A DNA stretch of 54,682 bases from Acidobacteriota bacterium (GTDB lineage: Bacteria > Acidobacteriota > Vicinamibacteria > Fen-336), in contig QHVM01000063.1 in assembly GCA_003223555.1 (NCBI GenBank), positions 5,639-60,320 of the forward strand. The letters are read 5' to 3'. Position 1 is the first letter of the stretch. Every line of letters begins with the position of its first letter. Both the position numbers and the translations under genes were made by a program. The notes below the pieces were generated by a model that saw only the letters and a program-made list of their open reading frames with translations, had not been told where the DNA came from and did not search any database. Below, piece after piece: positions 1-8,966 of this stretch.

Positions 1-492
1 AAGCCTCTCCCGCCGGGCCATCATCTGGCGGCCCAGGGCGAGCAGGCGGTCATCGGTCAGGTTGTTGCGCGCGTGCTCGAACATGCGCTGCTCCTCGCCG
101 GCGAGGTGGCGCTCGACGCTGGCCCGCAGCGCGTCCACCCTGACGTCGTACCCATCGTCGTCCGGCTCGATCTGGTCGATCTCGGCCATCAGGCTCTCGA
201 TGCCCTGGTGCTCCCCGAGGGCGTCCTTCACCGCGTGCCGCGCCGCCTCGGAGCGAGTCCGCATCAGCGCCGGGTAAAGGATCTCCTCCTCGACGAGGGC
301 GTGGGAGAGCAGCGATCGCCTGAAGGAGCGGAAGACCGTCTTTTTTCGGTCGAGAGTGCCGCTCCCCGATGCGTCGGCCAGTTCCTGGAGCATGCGGCGC
401 AGCTGGACGTGATCGCTCTCGAGCAACTTCATCGCGTCGAGTTGACCCCCGCCGACCGGGAAGCCCAACGGTGAGAAGATGGAGGCCCCCAT
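1..492 (-). CDS. Hemerythrin HHE-domain protein (3' end off window)
   Basis: The minus strand is open from an ATG at 492 to the window edge, 164 codons, so the C-terminus is missing. The translation carries the hemerythrin HHE pattern of metal ligands in order: ESDHVQL, SHALVEEEILYP, GEHQGIE and ERHLAGEEQRMFEHA, meaning repeated His and His-x3-4-Glu pairs on four helices. Family members bind a di-iron centre and sense or handle oxygen, nitric oxide or iron in the cytoplasm. There is no clear Shine-Dalgarno before ATG 492; the ATG at codon 21, just before KLLESDH, is an alternative start. The gene diverges from the TamB-Omp85 gene, and an AT-rich inverted repeat sits directly upstream. The fold is clear; the physiological role is not. 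Confidence 0.85.
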   Translation of the reverse strand, partial: MGASIFSPLGFPVGGGQLDAMKLLESDHVQLRRMLQELADASGSGTLDRKKTVFRSFRRSLLSHALVEEEILYPALMRTRSEAARHAVKDALGEHQGIESLMAEIDQIEPDDDGYDVRVDALRASVERHLAGEEQRMFEHARNNLTDDRLLALGRQMMARRERL

Positions 493-496
493 TGAC

Positions 497-515
497 AAAA
501 TATAACCTATATTTT
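497..515. promoter_or_regulatory. 19-bp AT-rich inverted repeat, probable operator
   Basis: AAAATATA and TATATTTT form perfect 8-bp arms around an ACC spacer, between the divergent hemerythrin and TamB-Omp85 genes. A TTGACA (492-497) touches its left edge. Such an AT-rich dyad in about 70 percent GC DNA, 5 bp from the hemerythrin start, suggests a transcription-factor site. The factor is unknown. Confidence 0.5.
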
Positions 516-623
516 CAGTGACTGGCAAGAGAAGTCAGTTTTGATGACATCGCCTGCGCGGCCCGGACGGCCCCGAGGCCGACGAAAACGGGCAAGATAC
601 TCGTAGGGACACGTGGAAGCCCG

Positions 624-3600
624 TTGAGCAAGCGCGCGATCGTTCTCAGCCTGCTGGGCCTCGTCGTCGTCGTCCTCGCCCTGCTGGCCTTCGGCCTGTT
701 CCCGCAGGCCCTGTTGCGCACGTCGATCGAAGCGCGGCTGCGCTCGGCCCTCGGCCCCCAGAGCTCCATCAAGCGGATCCACGTCGTGCCGGGCCGCCTT
801 CACGCGGAGGTGTGGGACCTCGTCATCGAGAGCCCGACCTACCGGCTCGACGTGCCGCACGCGACGCTCGCCCTCGCCCCCGGCTTCCTCCTCGGCTACG
901 ACCTCGAGCTTCGGTCCGTCGTCATGGACGACCCGCGCCTGCACATCCACGCCGTGCCCGGGGCGCCCAAGGCGCCGGCGCTGAAGCGGCCGGTCCTGAT
1001 CCGCGAGCTGAAGGTCACGGGGGGCACCGTGACCTACGCGCCCGCCCCCCCCGCGAGCGAGCTCGTCATGCGTGACGTCTCGGCGTCGGGCGCGATCGGC
1101 TTCGCCGGGCCATTGCAGGTGGCCAGCTCCGGCGGGCGATGGAACCGGCCGCAGCCGATCGATCTCATCCCGGCCCGGGCCCTGCTCAAGGTCTCGCCGA
1201 AGCTCGACGTGGAGGTCCAGTCGTTCGAGGGCGGCACCCCTCTCACGCGGGTCAAGGCCTCCGGCCAGCTCGGCCGCGTCGGGCAGCTCCAGCCCGACCT
1301 GAGGCTCGACCTGGACCTCGGTTTGCGCGACCTGCGGCAGATCGAGGGGCTGCCCGCTCTGGAGGGCCGGCTCCAGCTCTCCGGCCGCCTCACCGAGCCC
1401 GCCGATGCGTTCCACGTCGAAGCGCAGCTCGCCGGCTCGAGCCTGCGCCTGGCCGGCTGGCCGGTCGACCGCGCCTCGGGCCGGCTCCGCTACGAGGGAG
1501 AGGGGGCGGGCCACGCGGTCGTCAACTTGTCGCTGGCCGGCTTCGGCGGACAGGCGCAGACGGATCTGAGCTTCGTGGGCTCGCGCCTCCAGGGCCGGAT
1601 GCGCTTCACGGGCGTCGACGCGGCCCGGCTCGCCGGCCAGGGCGTCTCGCTCGGAGTACCCTTCACCGGCGCCCTCTCCGGAGACGTCTCCGGGCGCGGA
1701 GACCTGCACTCCGCCATCGAGGTGAAGGCGACCCTCGGCGCCACCGGCCGCAGCGTCGAAGGCTATGCCGTGCAGGCCCGCGGCTCGGCGTCGGGCCGGG
1801 TACGGCCGCGCGACCGCTTCGTGGACCTGCGATGGACGCTGAAGGTCGACGCGGATCGCCGCGCCGGCTCGCTGCCTCGCCTGGAAGCGCTGCAGCTCGG
1901 CGGCGAGGGCCAAGCCCGCGGCGTCCTCCCTCCTGCGGTGACGGGCAGCTTCCAGGGCACGGCCCGGCTGCGCACCGAAGGCGGCATCGAGCCGTTCCCG
2001 GTCAAGGGCCGCTTCCAGTCCCACCTCGGCTCCGCCCATGTCGACCTCGAAGCGCAGGCCCTCGGCGGACCGGTCACCGCGACGGCCGACCTCCGCCGCT
2101 CGTTCGTCCAGCGGCTCGACGTCCAGGCGCCTTCGCTCGACCTCGGCCGGCTGCGGCCGGACGCGAAGGGGCAGGTGAGCCTGTCCCTCACGGCGTCCGG
2201 CTCGCTCAGCCGGCTCTCCGGCGCGGGACGGGTGGAAGGTCAGGACGTGGTCTGGGCCGGCGTGCCGGTGGGGCCGCTCACCGCCGAGCTCCACGGCACC
2301 GGCGGCGTGGCCCAGGTCAGCTTCCAGGCTCCCGGGCTCAATGTGACCGGCGACGGCCGGCTCGACCGCCGCCAGCTCGTCGCGACCTTGCACCTTTCCG
2401 ACACCCCGCTGGAGCCGCTCCAACCGCTCCTGTCGCCGGGACGGCCGCTGTCCGGCCGGGCCAGCGGCACCGTCGACCTCACCATGCCCTTCGCCAACCC
2501 GCGGCGGGCGGTGGTGCAGGCACGTCTGGAAGGGGTCGAGCTGACGAGCGGCACGCTGACCGCCCGCGCCGTCCAGCCCTTCACGATCACCTCCCGCGAT
2601 CGCACCGTCGAGGTCCAGGGCCTCCAGCTCTCGGGGCCGGGGCTCTCGTTCCAGGGGTCCGGACGGGTGGGCCTCGATCGGCAATCGCCGGTTTCGCTCC
2701 GGGGAAACCTGGACGCCGACCTGACGCGGATCGCCCTCCCGCCCAACTGGAGCGCGACCGGACGCATCCGCGGCGATGTCACCGTGACGGGCAGCCTTGC
2801 CCAGCCGCGCGGCGAAGGGGCGCTCACCGTCTCCGGCGTCACGCTTCAGCGGCCGGGATGGCCGCTCGTGCAGATCGCCGACGGCGACGTGCGGGTGGAG
2901 GGTGACGAGGCGGTGACGTCCGGCCTGCGCGTGACCCTGCCCGGGGGCACCGCCAATCTCGCCGGCCGCGTGCCGCTGGCCGCGCTCATCACCGACCCGG
3001 CCACCCGCCAGCGCTTCGGCCTCGCGCCGGGGCGCGGCCTCGACCTCCATGCCGACCTGGATCTCGACCTGGCGGCGCTGGTCCCCGGCGCCGGGTGGAC
3101 CCTCGCCGGCCGGGTGCAAGGGCAGGTGAGCGTGACGGGCACGATGCGGCAGCCATCGCCTACCGGCACCCTCAGCCTGGCCGGCGTGCGCTTCGCGCGG
3201 CCGGGAATGCCCGTGTTGACGATCCCGTCCGGGCAGGTGGCGCTGGCGGGTGACGTCGTCACGACCGAAGGCATCGCCGCGCAGCTCGCCGGCGGATCGC
3301 TCGTCCTCACCGGCGCCATCCCCCTCTCCGCCGTCCTCGGCGAAGCGCGGGCGGCGGCTTTCGGGTTCTCGCCCGGCGAGGCCCGGATGCAGGTCCGCTG
3401 GCAGGGGGTGGAGGCGCAGCAGTTGCTCGAGGAGATGTACCCGGACCGGCCGTCTCGCGTCACGGGCACGCTCGCTCAGCGGCGACCTCGACCTCCCCGC
3501 GACGACGCTCCACGTGCAAGACCTGCCGGTGGAGGTCTCCCCCGTGCGGATGCGGATCGAGGGCGGGCAACTGAGCGCCGACGCGGTGACCCTGAGCGCG

Positions 3601-3821
3601 GCGGGGGGCGCCTTCCATCTCTCGGGCCGCGCGGACCTCGTCCACCGGACCATGGACGCCACCGGCAAGGGCCTGCTCGAGCTGCGCGTGTTGTCGCCGC
3701 TGCTCGAGCAGGCCTCGCTCGACGGGCGGGCCGAGGTGGACGTCTCGGTCAGCGGTCCGCTGTCGGCTCCCGCCTCCCGGGGGACGGTCGCGGTGCGGGA
3801 CGCGACGCTGCGCGTCCGTGA
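624..3821 (+). CDS. TamB/AsmA-like N-terminal part of a TamB-Omp85 fusion (frameshifted at about 3470)
   Basis: The start is TTG 624, preceded by GGAAG at 615-619. Residues about 5-27 form one hydrophobic inner-membrane anchor, followed by hundreds of residues of the repetitive beta-rich AsmA/TamB type (many GxLxGxGxL-like strands). TamB proteins span the periplasm as a hydrophobic groove and serve outer-membrane protein assembly or phospholipid transport. The frame makes sense up to codon 949 (ACG ending at 3470). After that it turns into low-complexity Arg/Pro sequence until the stop at 3821, while the natural TamB continuation runs in another frame from 3478. The cause is a GCTCGCTC tandem at 3470-3477: removing one GCTC restores the sequence VTGTLSGDLDLP. 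This entry is therefore the first portion of a single gene spanning 624-7170. Confidence 0.8.
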   Translation: MSKRAIVLSLLGLVVVVLALLAFGLFPQALLRTSIEARLRSALGPQSSIKRIHVVPGRLHAEVWDLVIESPTYRLDVPHATLALAPGFLLGYDLELRSVVMDDPRLHIHAVPGAPKAPALKRPVLIRELKVTGGTVTYAPAPPASELVMRDVSASGAIGFAGPLQVASSGGRWNRPQPIDLIPARALLKVSPKLDVEVQSFEGGTPLTRVKASGQLGRVGQLQPDLRLDLDLGLRDLRQIEGLPALEGRLQLSGRLTEPADAFHVEAQLAGSSLRLAGWPVDRASGRLRYEGEGAGHAVVNLSLAGFGGQAQTDLSFVGSRLQGRMRFTGVDAARLAGQGVSLGVPFTGALSGDVSGRGDLHSAIEVKATLGATGRSVEGYAVQARGSASGRVRPRDRFVDLRWTLKVDADRRAGSLPRLEALQLGGEGQARGVLPPAVTGSFQGTARLRTEGGIEPFPVKGRFQSHLGSAHVDLEAQALGGPVTATADLRRSFVQRLDVQAPSLDLGRLRPDAKGQVSLSLTASGSLSRLSGAGRVEGQDVVWAGVPVGPLTAELHGTGGVAQVSFQAPGLNVTGDGRLDRRQLVATLHLSDTPLEPLQPLLSPGRPLSGRASGTVDLTMPFANPRRAVVQARLEGVELTSGTLTARAVQPFTITSRDRTVEVQGLQLSGPGLSFQGSGRVGLDRQSPVSLRGNLDADLTRIALPPNWSATGRIRGDVTVTGSLAQPRGEGALTVSGVTLQRPGWPLVQIADGDVRVEGDEAVTSGLRVTLPGGTANLAGRVPLAALITDPATRQRFGLAPGRGLDLHADLDLDLAALVPGAGWTLAGRVQGQVSVTGTMRQPSPTGTLSLAGVRFARPGMPVLTIPSGQVALAGDVVTTEGIAAQLAGGSLVLTGAIPLSAVLGEARAAAFGFSPGEARMQVRWQGVEAQQLLEEMYPDRPSRVTGTLAQRRPRPPRDDAPRARPAGGGLPRADADRGRATERRRGDPERGGGRLPSLGPRGPRPPDHGRHRQGPARAARVVAAARAGLARRAGRGGRLGQRSAVGSRLPGDGRGAGRDAARP

Positions 3822-6800
3822 AGTCCCGCAGGCCATGACCGACATCAACGGCACGCTGTCGCTCGACGGCCGTCGCATCACGCTGCAGCAGATGACGGGC
3901 CGCCTGGGCGCCGGGGAGCTGAGCATGACCGGCTCCGCGGCGCTGGCCGGGTTGCGCATCGTGGACGTCGACGTGAACCTCACCGCCCGCAACGCCGCGT
4001 TCCGCTACCCGGTGGGCGGGATCCATCGCGTGTCCAACCGGCTGGCCGACGTCAAGACCCGGCTCGACGCCGACCTGAAGCTGACCGGCCAACCCGGCGA
4101 CTTCCAGCTCGCCGGCGACGTCAAGGTGAGGCGGGCGCTCTACGACGCCGACATCTTCATCGGCGAGGGACTCTTCGCCCCCCAGGTGCCGCCGGCCGCC
4201 GCCCCCACCCCCAACCGGGTCCTGAAGGCGGTGGCGCTCAACGTCACCGTCGAGACCGAGAACCCGGCGATCGTCCGCAACAACCTGGCCCAGGTGGAGG
4301 CCACCGGCACGTGGTCGGTGCGCGGCGACCTCGACGAGCCCGCCCCGTTCGGTCGCCTGGAGATCGTGCCCGGAGGAAAGGCGTTCCTGCAGGGCCGGCA
4401 GTTCGACATCATCAGCGGCAGCCTGACCTACACCGGGACGACCCAGCCCCAGATCTCGGTCCAGGCCGAGACCCAGATCCGCAACGTGCGCATCCGGGAC
4501 GAGGTGGACCCCGACGGCGTGGTCATCACGGTCACCGTCGGCGGGACGCTCGACACGCCCACCATCAGCCTGGCCTCGGACCAGGGGCTGACCGAGACCG
4601 AGCTGGCGAGCCTGATCGCGACCGGCAGCACCGACACCACTCTCAGCACGGGGGGCCGCATCGTCGGCCAGCAGGCGGTGGCGCTCTTCGCCGAGCGCTT
4701 CACCCGCGACGTGGCCCGCGGCCTGCTGGACCTGGGCTTCGACCAGGTGGACATCCAGCCGGAGCTGCTCAGCCGGGAAGCCGACCCGGGCGCACGCTTC
4801 ACGTTCACCAAGAACGTCAGCGCCCGGGTGACCTTCGTCTATTCCTTCGGCCTCAACTCGCCCGAGGCGCAGTACTACCAGGCCCAGTTCCGCATTCGGC
4901 CCGGGCGCGAGGCGCTCGTGACGGTCCGCCGCCTGGACGACGGGAGCTATACGGCCGGCCTCGGCCAGCGGCTGCAACTGGGCGGGCCGGCGCGGCCGGC
5001 GCCGCGTCGTCAGGGCCAGACCCAGCTCCAGGAAGTGAAGCTCGAGGGCGCGCGGGCCGGCCAGCCGCTCGAGCTGGGCACGGGCGTCACCGAAGCCGAG
5101 CTGCGCGGCACCGTCCGGGCCAGGCCGGGCCGGACCGCCAGCTACTTCGACCTCCAGGACGACAGCGACCGCATCCGCCAGCTCCTGGTGCAGAAGGGGT
5201 ACCTCGAGGCGGTCGTGGAGCCGGTCCGGCAAGGCGGCGTGGCGGTCTTCCGCGTCCGGCCGGGACCGAAATACGCGTGGCGCGTGGAGGGCATGGACGC
5301 GCCGCCCGACCTGGGCGCCCTGATCCTGGCGTCGCTCTTCGAGGAGGAGGCGCAGGAGAAGGGGCGGCAGGCCGTGCTCGACGAGCTGCACCGCCGCGGC
5401 TACCTTCGGGCGACCGTGGATGCTTCGGTGATCCTCGAAGGGCCGGGGCGGACGCTGCTCTTCAGCGTCAAGCCCGGGCCGAAGCTGACCGTGGCCGAGC
5501 TGAGCTTCCCCGGAGCGGCCGCGCTCTCGGCGAAGGAGCTGGAAGCGGCGGCGGGGGGCGCCGCCAACCTGGTGGCGAACCCCAAGGAGGCCGAGCGCGG
5601 GATCAAGGTCGTATACCGCGACCACCAGTACCTCACGGCCGAGGTGGGACCGACGAAGGTCGCCGAGCAGGGCGGCCAGCTCCACGTCGTGGTCCCGGTG
5701 AAGGAAGGGCCGAAGGCGGTGGTCGCCGAGGTGCGCTTCGAGGGCGCCGCCCGGCCGCCGGATGAGCTGCAGAAGCTCGTCGGGATCGCACCCGGCGCCG
5801 CGTACGACGCCAACGCGACGTCCCTCGGTGTCCAGCGCCTGCGGGACCTGTACCTGCGCCTCGGCCATCCGGCGGTGCGGGTGACGCCCGAGCTGCGGCC
5901 GACCGGCACCGATCTCGCCCTGGTCTTCAGGGTTACCGAAGGGGAGCCGGTCGTGGTCGGACCCATCACGATCACCGGCCTCCGGCGCACCCGGGAAGGC
6001 CTCGTCCGGGGCCAGATCGACCTGAAGCAGGGTGAGCCGCTGGACCCTCGCCGGCTGTCCGAGATCGAGCGCCGGCTGCTCGACCTGGGCATATTCGCCC
6101 GGGCCGTGGTGGTGGCCGGCGCCGGCAGCCCCGCACCCATCACGGTCCAGATCGAGGAGGCCGCTCCCCTCAAGCTGACCTACGACCTGCGCTACAACAA
6201 CCAGGAGGGCGGCAGCGGGCTCGTCGACAGCGAGGCCGTGAACCTGCTCGGCAGCGGGTTCACCCTCGGCGGCCGGTATCGGGTCGGCCGGCAGCTCCGC
6301 GAGACGCGCTTCTCGCTGCACGTGCCGTCGCTGTGGCGGATCGGCGACCTGACGGCGTCGGTGTTCCGGCTCCGCGAGCAGCTCGTCCAGGAGAACCCTC
6401 CGCCTCCCACTCCCCCCACCGAGCCGCTCCTCGCCGTGCAGAAAGGCCTCCAGGTCCAGCAGGCGGTGCACGCCTTCCACCCGGTGGACGTGCTGTACGG
6501 CTACCGCTTCAAGCAGGTGACGGTCCCGTCTTCGATCTTCGCGATCCCGATCACGCCGAAGGTGGCCGGCATCGACGCTTCGGCGGTGCTGAACACGCGA
6601 TCGAACATCCTCGACCCGGTGCACGGCCAGTTCTACAGCATCACGGTTTCGCTCGACCACTCGGCCCTCGGCTCGGACTTCTCGTTCATCAAGGGCTACG
6701 GGCAGGTCTTCCTCACCCACCGCTTCAGCGACTCGCTGACCTGGGCGCATGGCTACCGGGTCGGGCTGGCCGCCGGGTTCAACGGCCAGCGCGTGCCCGG

Positions 6801-7170
6801 GTTCACGCGCGAGTTCACGGAGCGCTTCAGGGCGGGGGGCGCCAACAGCGTGCGCGGGTACGGCACGGACCTCCTGGGACCGCGCGACGAGCTGACCAAG
6901 GAGCCTCTCGGCGGCGAGGCGGTCATCGTCCTCAACCAGGAGCTGCGCTTCCAGGGGCCAAGATCCCTGGGCGGGGCCGTCTTCTACGACGGCGGGAACG
7001 TCTTCGACCGCATCAAGGACCTCGGCCTGGGCCTGCGCCACACCCTGGGCTTCGGGCTCCGCTACCAGTCCGCGGTCGGGCTCGTGCGGGTGGACCTCGG
7101 CTTCCCGCTCCAGCGCGGTCCGCTGGACCGCGGGTACCAGATCTGGTTCGGCCTCGGCCAGGCGTTCTGA
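3478..7170 (+). CDS. TamB C-terminal domain fused to POTRA domains and an Omp85 (BamA/TamA) beta-barrel
   Basis: This frame continues the upstream TamB after the GCTC duplication. Up to about 4990 it holds the conserved TamB C-terminal domain (GTWSVRGDLDEPAPFGRLEI, GGTLDTPTISLASDQGLTE and a TGSTDTTLSTGG stretch). About five POTRA-like modules follow (about 5030-6120, for example ITITGLRRTREGLVRGQI), then a 16-strand-type barrel from about 6160. The barrel has the Omp85 loop-6 motif VRGYG near 6850 and a terminal Phe (FGLGQAF), the usual outer-membrane barrel end signal. With the 4-bp duplication corrected the whole protein is about 2180 residues, from an inner-membrane helix to an outer-membrane pore. 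TamA and TamB are usually separate genes. If the frameshift is real, translation could restart only at internal ATGs such as 3835 (MTDINGTLSL). Confidence 0.85.
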   Translation, partial: SGDLDLPATTLHVQDLPVEVSPVRMRIEGGQLSADAVTLSAAGGAFHLSGRADLVHRTMDATGKGLLELRVLSPLLEQASLDGRAEVDVSVSGPLSAPASRGTVAVRDATLRVREVPQAMTDINGTLSLDGRRITLQQMTGRLGAGELSMTGSAALAGLRIVDVDVNLTARNAAFRYPVGGIHRVSNRLADVKTRLDADLKLTGQPGDFQLAGDVKVRRALYDADIFIGEGLFAPQVPPAAAPTPNRVLKAVALNVTVETENPAIVRNNLAQVEATGTWSVRGDLDEPAPFGRLEIVPGGKAFLQGRQFDIISGSLTYTGTTQPQISVQAETQIRNVRIRDEVDPDGVVITVTVGGTLDTPTISLASDQGLTETELASLIATGSTDTTLSTGGRIVGQQAVALFAERFTRDVARGLLDLGFDQVDIQPELLSREADPGARFTFTKNVSARVTFVYSFGLNSPEAQYYQAQFRIRPGREALVTVRRLDDGSYTAGLGQRLQLGGPARPAPRRQGQTQLQEVKLEGARAGQPLELGTGVTEAELRGTVRARPGRTASYFDLQDDSDRIRQLLVQKGYLEAVVEPVRQGGVAVFRVRPGPKYAWRVEGMDAPPDLGALILASLFEEEAQEKGRQAVLDELHRRGYLRATVDASVILEGPGRTLLFSVKPGPKLTVAELSFPGAAALSAKELEAAAGGAANLVANPKEAERGIKVVYRDHQYLTAEVGPTKVAEQGGQLHVVVPVKEGPKAVVAEVRFEGAARPPDELQKLVGIAPGAAYDANATSLGVQRLRDLYLRLGHPAVRVTPELRPTGTDLALVFRVTEGEPVVVGPITITGLRRTREGLVRGQIDLKQGEPLDPRRLSEIERRLLDLGIFARAVVVAGAGSPAPITVQIEEAAPLKLTYDLRYNNQEGGSGLVDSEAVNLLGSGFTLGGRYRVGRQLRETRFSLHVPSLWRIGDLTASVFRLREQLVQENPPPPTPPTEPLLAVQKGLQVQQAVHAFHPVDVLYGYRFKQVTVPSSIFAIPITPKVAGIDASAVLNTRSNILDPVHGQFYSITVSLDHSALGSDFSFIKGYGQVFLTHRFSDSLTWAHGYRVGLAAGFNGQRVPGFTREFTERFRAGGANSVRGYGTDLLGPRDELTKEPLGGEAVIVLNQELRFQGPRSLGGAVFYDGGNVFDRIKDLGLGLRHTLGFGLRYQSAVGLVRVDLGFPLQRGPLDRGYQIWFGLGQAF

Positions 7171-7176
7171 TCGCGC

Positions 7177-7201
7177 TCCCCCCAAGTCTCGCTCGGGGGG
7201 A
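7177..7201. terminator. Bidirectional terminator-like hairpin
   Basis: TCCCCCC (7177-7183) pairs with GGGGGGA (7195-7201) across an 11-nt loop, seven nucleotides after the Omp85 stop and before the convergent response-regulator stop at 7239. There is no good U-tract, so it may act as a 3' stabilising hairpin or only a weak intrinsic terminator. Confidence 0.45.
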
Positions 7202-7238
7202 CCCCTCGCTCGCTGCTACGTGACTGTGGGTGCAGCCC

Positions 7239-8663
7239 TCAGGCCGACTTGTACTCGTTCAGCCGGTTGTAGAGCGTCTTCAGGGAGATGCCGAGCACCT
7301 CGGCCGCCTTCTTCTTGTCCCCCTCGCACTCCTCGAGGGTGGCGAGGATGAGGCGCCGCTCGGCCTCGCCGAGCGAGGTCCCCACCTTCAGGTTGAGGCT
7401 GGAGCCGCCGCTCTCCTGCACGCCGAGGGGAAGGCAGTCGAGGCCGATGTGGTCCTCGGCGAGGATGAACGCGCGGTGCACGAGGTTCTTCAGCTCCCGC
7501 ACGTTGCCGGGCCAGTTGTGGCTGCGCAGGCGGTTCAGGGCCGGCCGGGTGAACTCCTTGCTCGTGTCCTGCTCGCGGTTGAGCAGGGCGAGGAAGTGCT
7601 CGGCCAGCAGGTCCACGTCCTCCCGCCGGTCGCGCAGGGGCGGAAGCGGGATCGGGAAGACGTTGAGCCGGTAGAGCAGGTCCTCGCGGAGCTTGCCCTT
7701 GGCCACCGCCTCCTCGGGCTTGCGGTTGGTGGCCGCCAGCACCCGCACGTCGACCGGCATCTGCTCGCTGCCGCCGATCCGCGTCACCTTGCCCGTCTCC
7801 AGCACCCGCAGCAGCTTCACCTGCAGCTCGTGCGGCATCTCGGTGATCTCGTCGAGGAAGAGAGTGCCCCGGTGGGCCCGCTCGTAGTAGCCGCGGTGCA
7901 TGCGATCGGCCCCGGTGAAGCTGCCCCGCTCGTGGCCGAACAGCTCGCTCTCGATGAGGTTGGGCGAGACCGCGCCGCAATTGATGGGAAGGAACGGCTC
8001 CTTGTGGCGCCGGCTGAGGCTGTGGATCGTTTCCGCCACCAGCTCCTTGCCGGTGCCCGTCTCCCCCGTCAGGAGCACGGTGGCCTCGGTCTGGGCCACC
8101 TTGGCGATGAGGTCGTAGACCCGCTGCATCGGCGCCGAGGCGCCGATGAGGGGCCCGAAGCGTCCCAGCTTGCGCAGCTCGCCGCGAAGGTTGCCGATCT
8201 GTTCCTTCAGCTCCCGGGTCCGGGCGACGTTGGTCAGGACCTGCTTCACGCGCGCGAAGTCGACCGGCTTGACGAGGTAGTCGGAGGCGCCGCGGCGCAT
8301 GGCCTCCACGGCGGTGTCGACGGTCGCCTGTCCCGTGATGAGCACCACCTCCGTGCCCGGGCTGGCTTCCAGCTCCTTGAAGAGGTCCATCCCGTTGCCG
8401 TCGGGGAGGTGGAGGTCGACGAGGAGGACGTCGGGCCCCGTCCGGCCGATCTCGGCCTTCGCTTCCTTGAGGGTGTGGACGATCTTGGTGCTGAAGCCTT
8501 CCCGCCCGACGACCTCCGCCAGGCCGAGAGCGAAGCTCACGTCGTCATCGACGAGGAGCGCGAGCGGCATCCCTGCTTCAGGCTTCGCGGGACGGGACCG
8601 GGAAGCGGAGCTCGACGAAGAGTCCGCGGTCGCTGCGCGATCGGACCCTGACTTCACCGCCAT
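7239..8663 (-). CDS. Sigma54-dependent response regulator (NtrC/AtoC family)
   Basis: This 474-residue transcription activator has the standard three parts. A Ser-rich lead (1-31) precedes the receiver (about 33-150), whose phosphoacceptor is probably Asp83 (LLVDLHLP) with the conserved Lys132. The AAA+ core has Walker A GETGTGKE (200-207), the sigma54-contact loop GSFTGA (247-252, Ser for the usual Ala) and Walker B GTLFLDE (266-272). A Fis-type helix-turn-helix lies at about 430-474. It hydrolyses ATP to open sigma54-RNA polymerase complexes when phosphorylated. Start ATG 8663 has GAGGCG upstream; ATG 8570 ([10 protein letters not shown]) would give a standard-length receiver. A sigma54 promoter lies upstream at 8786-8801, pointing to autoregulation. 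No intact kinase is adjacent; the nearest is the broken hybrid kinase at 9756-11267. Confidence 0.95.
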   Translation of the reverse strand: MAVKSGSDRAATADSSSSSASRSRPAKPEAGMPLALLVDDDVSFALGLAEVVGREGFSTKIVHTLKEAKAEIGRTGPDVLLVDLHLPDGNGMDLFKELEASPGTEVVLITGQATVDTAVEAMRRGASDYLVKPVDFARVKQVLTNVARTRELKEQIGNLRGELRKLGRFGPLIGASAPMQRVYDLIAKVAQTEATVLLTGETGTGKELVAETIHSLSRRHKEPFLPINCGAVSPNLIESELFGHERGSFTGADRMHRGYYERAHRGTLFLDEITEMPHELQVKLLRVLETGKVTRIGGSEQMPVDVRVLAATNRKPEEAVAKGKLREDLLYRLNVFPIPLPPLRDRREDVDLLAEHFLALLNREQDTSKEFTRPALNRLRSHNWPGNVRELKNLVHRAFILAEDHIGLDCLPLGVQESGGSSLNLKVGTSLGEAERRLILATLEECEGDKKKAAEVLGISLKTLYNRLNEYKSA

Positions 8664-8785
8664 GTCGCCTCGCTACGGTCCCGCGACCATCGGCGCCTAC
8701 GGGCATCCGTCCTCCGGCCGGTCGCCAGCGGAGGAGCGGCGGCCGCACATGCTGCATCAGTCTTCAATTGGTCGATCCTGGACGA

Positions 8786-8801
8786 AGCAAGAGACGAGCC
8801 A
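8786..8801 (-). promoter_or_regulatory. Sigma54 (-24/-12) promoter of the response-regulator gene
   Basis: On the minus strand the site reads TGGCTCG-TCTC-TTGCT, one mismatch (A to T) from TGGCACG-N4-TTGCW, with the invariant GG and GC exactly 12 bp apart. The predicted start of transcription is near 8775. The gene it drives is itself a sigma54 activator, so a positive feedback loop is likely. Confidence 0.7.
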
Positions 8802-8892
8802 AGGCGAATTCTCGCGACCCGAGGCCCGGCAGCACGCACTTGAATGGCCTTTCCCCGTCGATGGCGCGGCGCCGGAGCTAGCGCTCGCGGCG

Positions 8893-8900
8893 TTTGTACA
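8893..8900 (-). promoter_or_regulatory. TGTACAAA box, candidate enhancer site of a sigma54 regulon
   Basis: In transcript orientation the site reads TGTACAAA followed by CGCCGC, centred 121.5 bp upstream of the predicted start at 8775. The same box in the same orientation lies upstream of the DksA-like and rhomboid sigma54 promoters. The core is AT-rich and should be rare in this GC-rich DNA. The binding protein is inferred to be the sigma54 activator at 7239-8663. Confidence 0.5.
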
Positions 8901-8966
8901 CTTTACATCAGATCGCGCCCCGGCGGAACACCCCAGCCGCCATCCGCCGGATCGGCGGCGGCGGCC

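Larger units (their letters stand above)
8664..8966. other. 303-bp non-coding region upstream of the response regulator
   Basis: There is no convincing gene here on either strand. It holds the sigma54 -24/-12 element (8786-8801, minus strand), an imperfect GC-rich dyad (8870-8892) and the TTTGTACA box (8893-8900). It therefore reads as a control region for the response-regulator gene, with a predicted leader of about 112 nt. Confidence 0.6.

Noticed and set aside
73-474. Open frame of 133 codons on the plus strand at the left edge
   Set aside because: It is the antisense shadow of the hemerythrin gene, whose ligand pattern is unmistakable on the minus strand.
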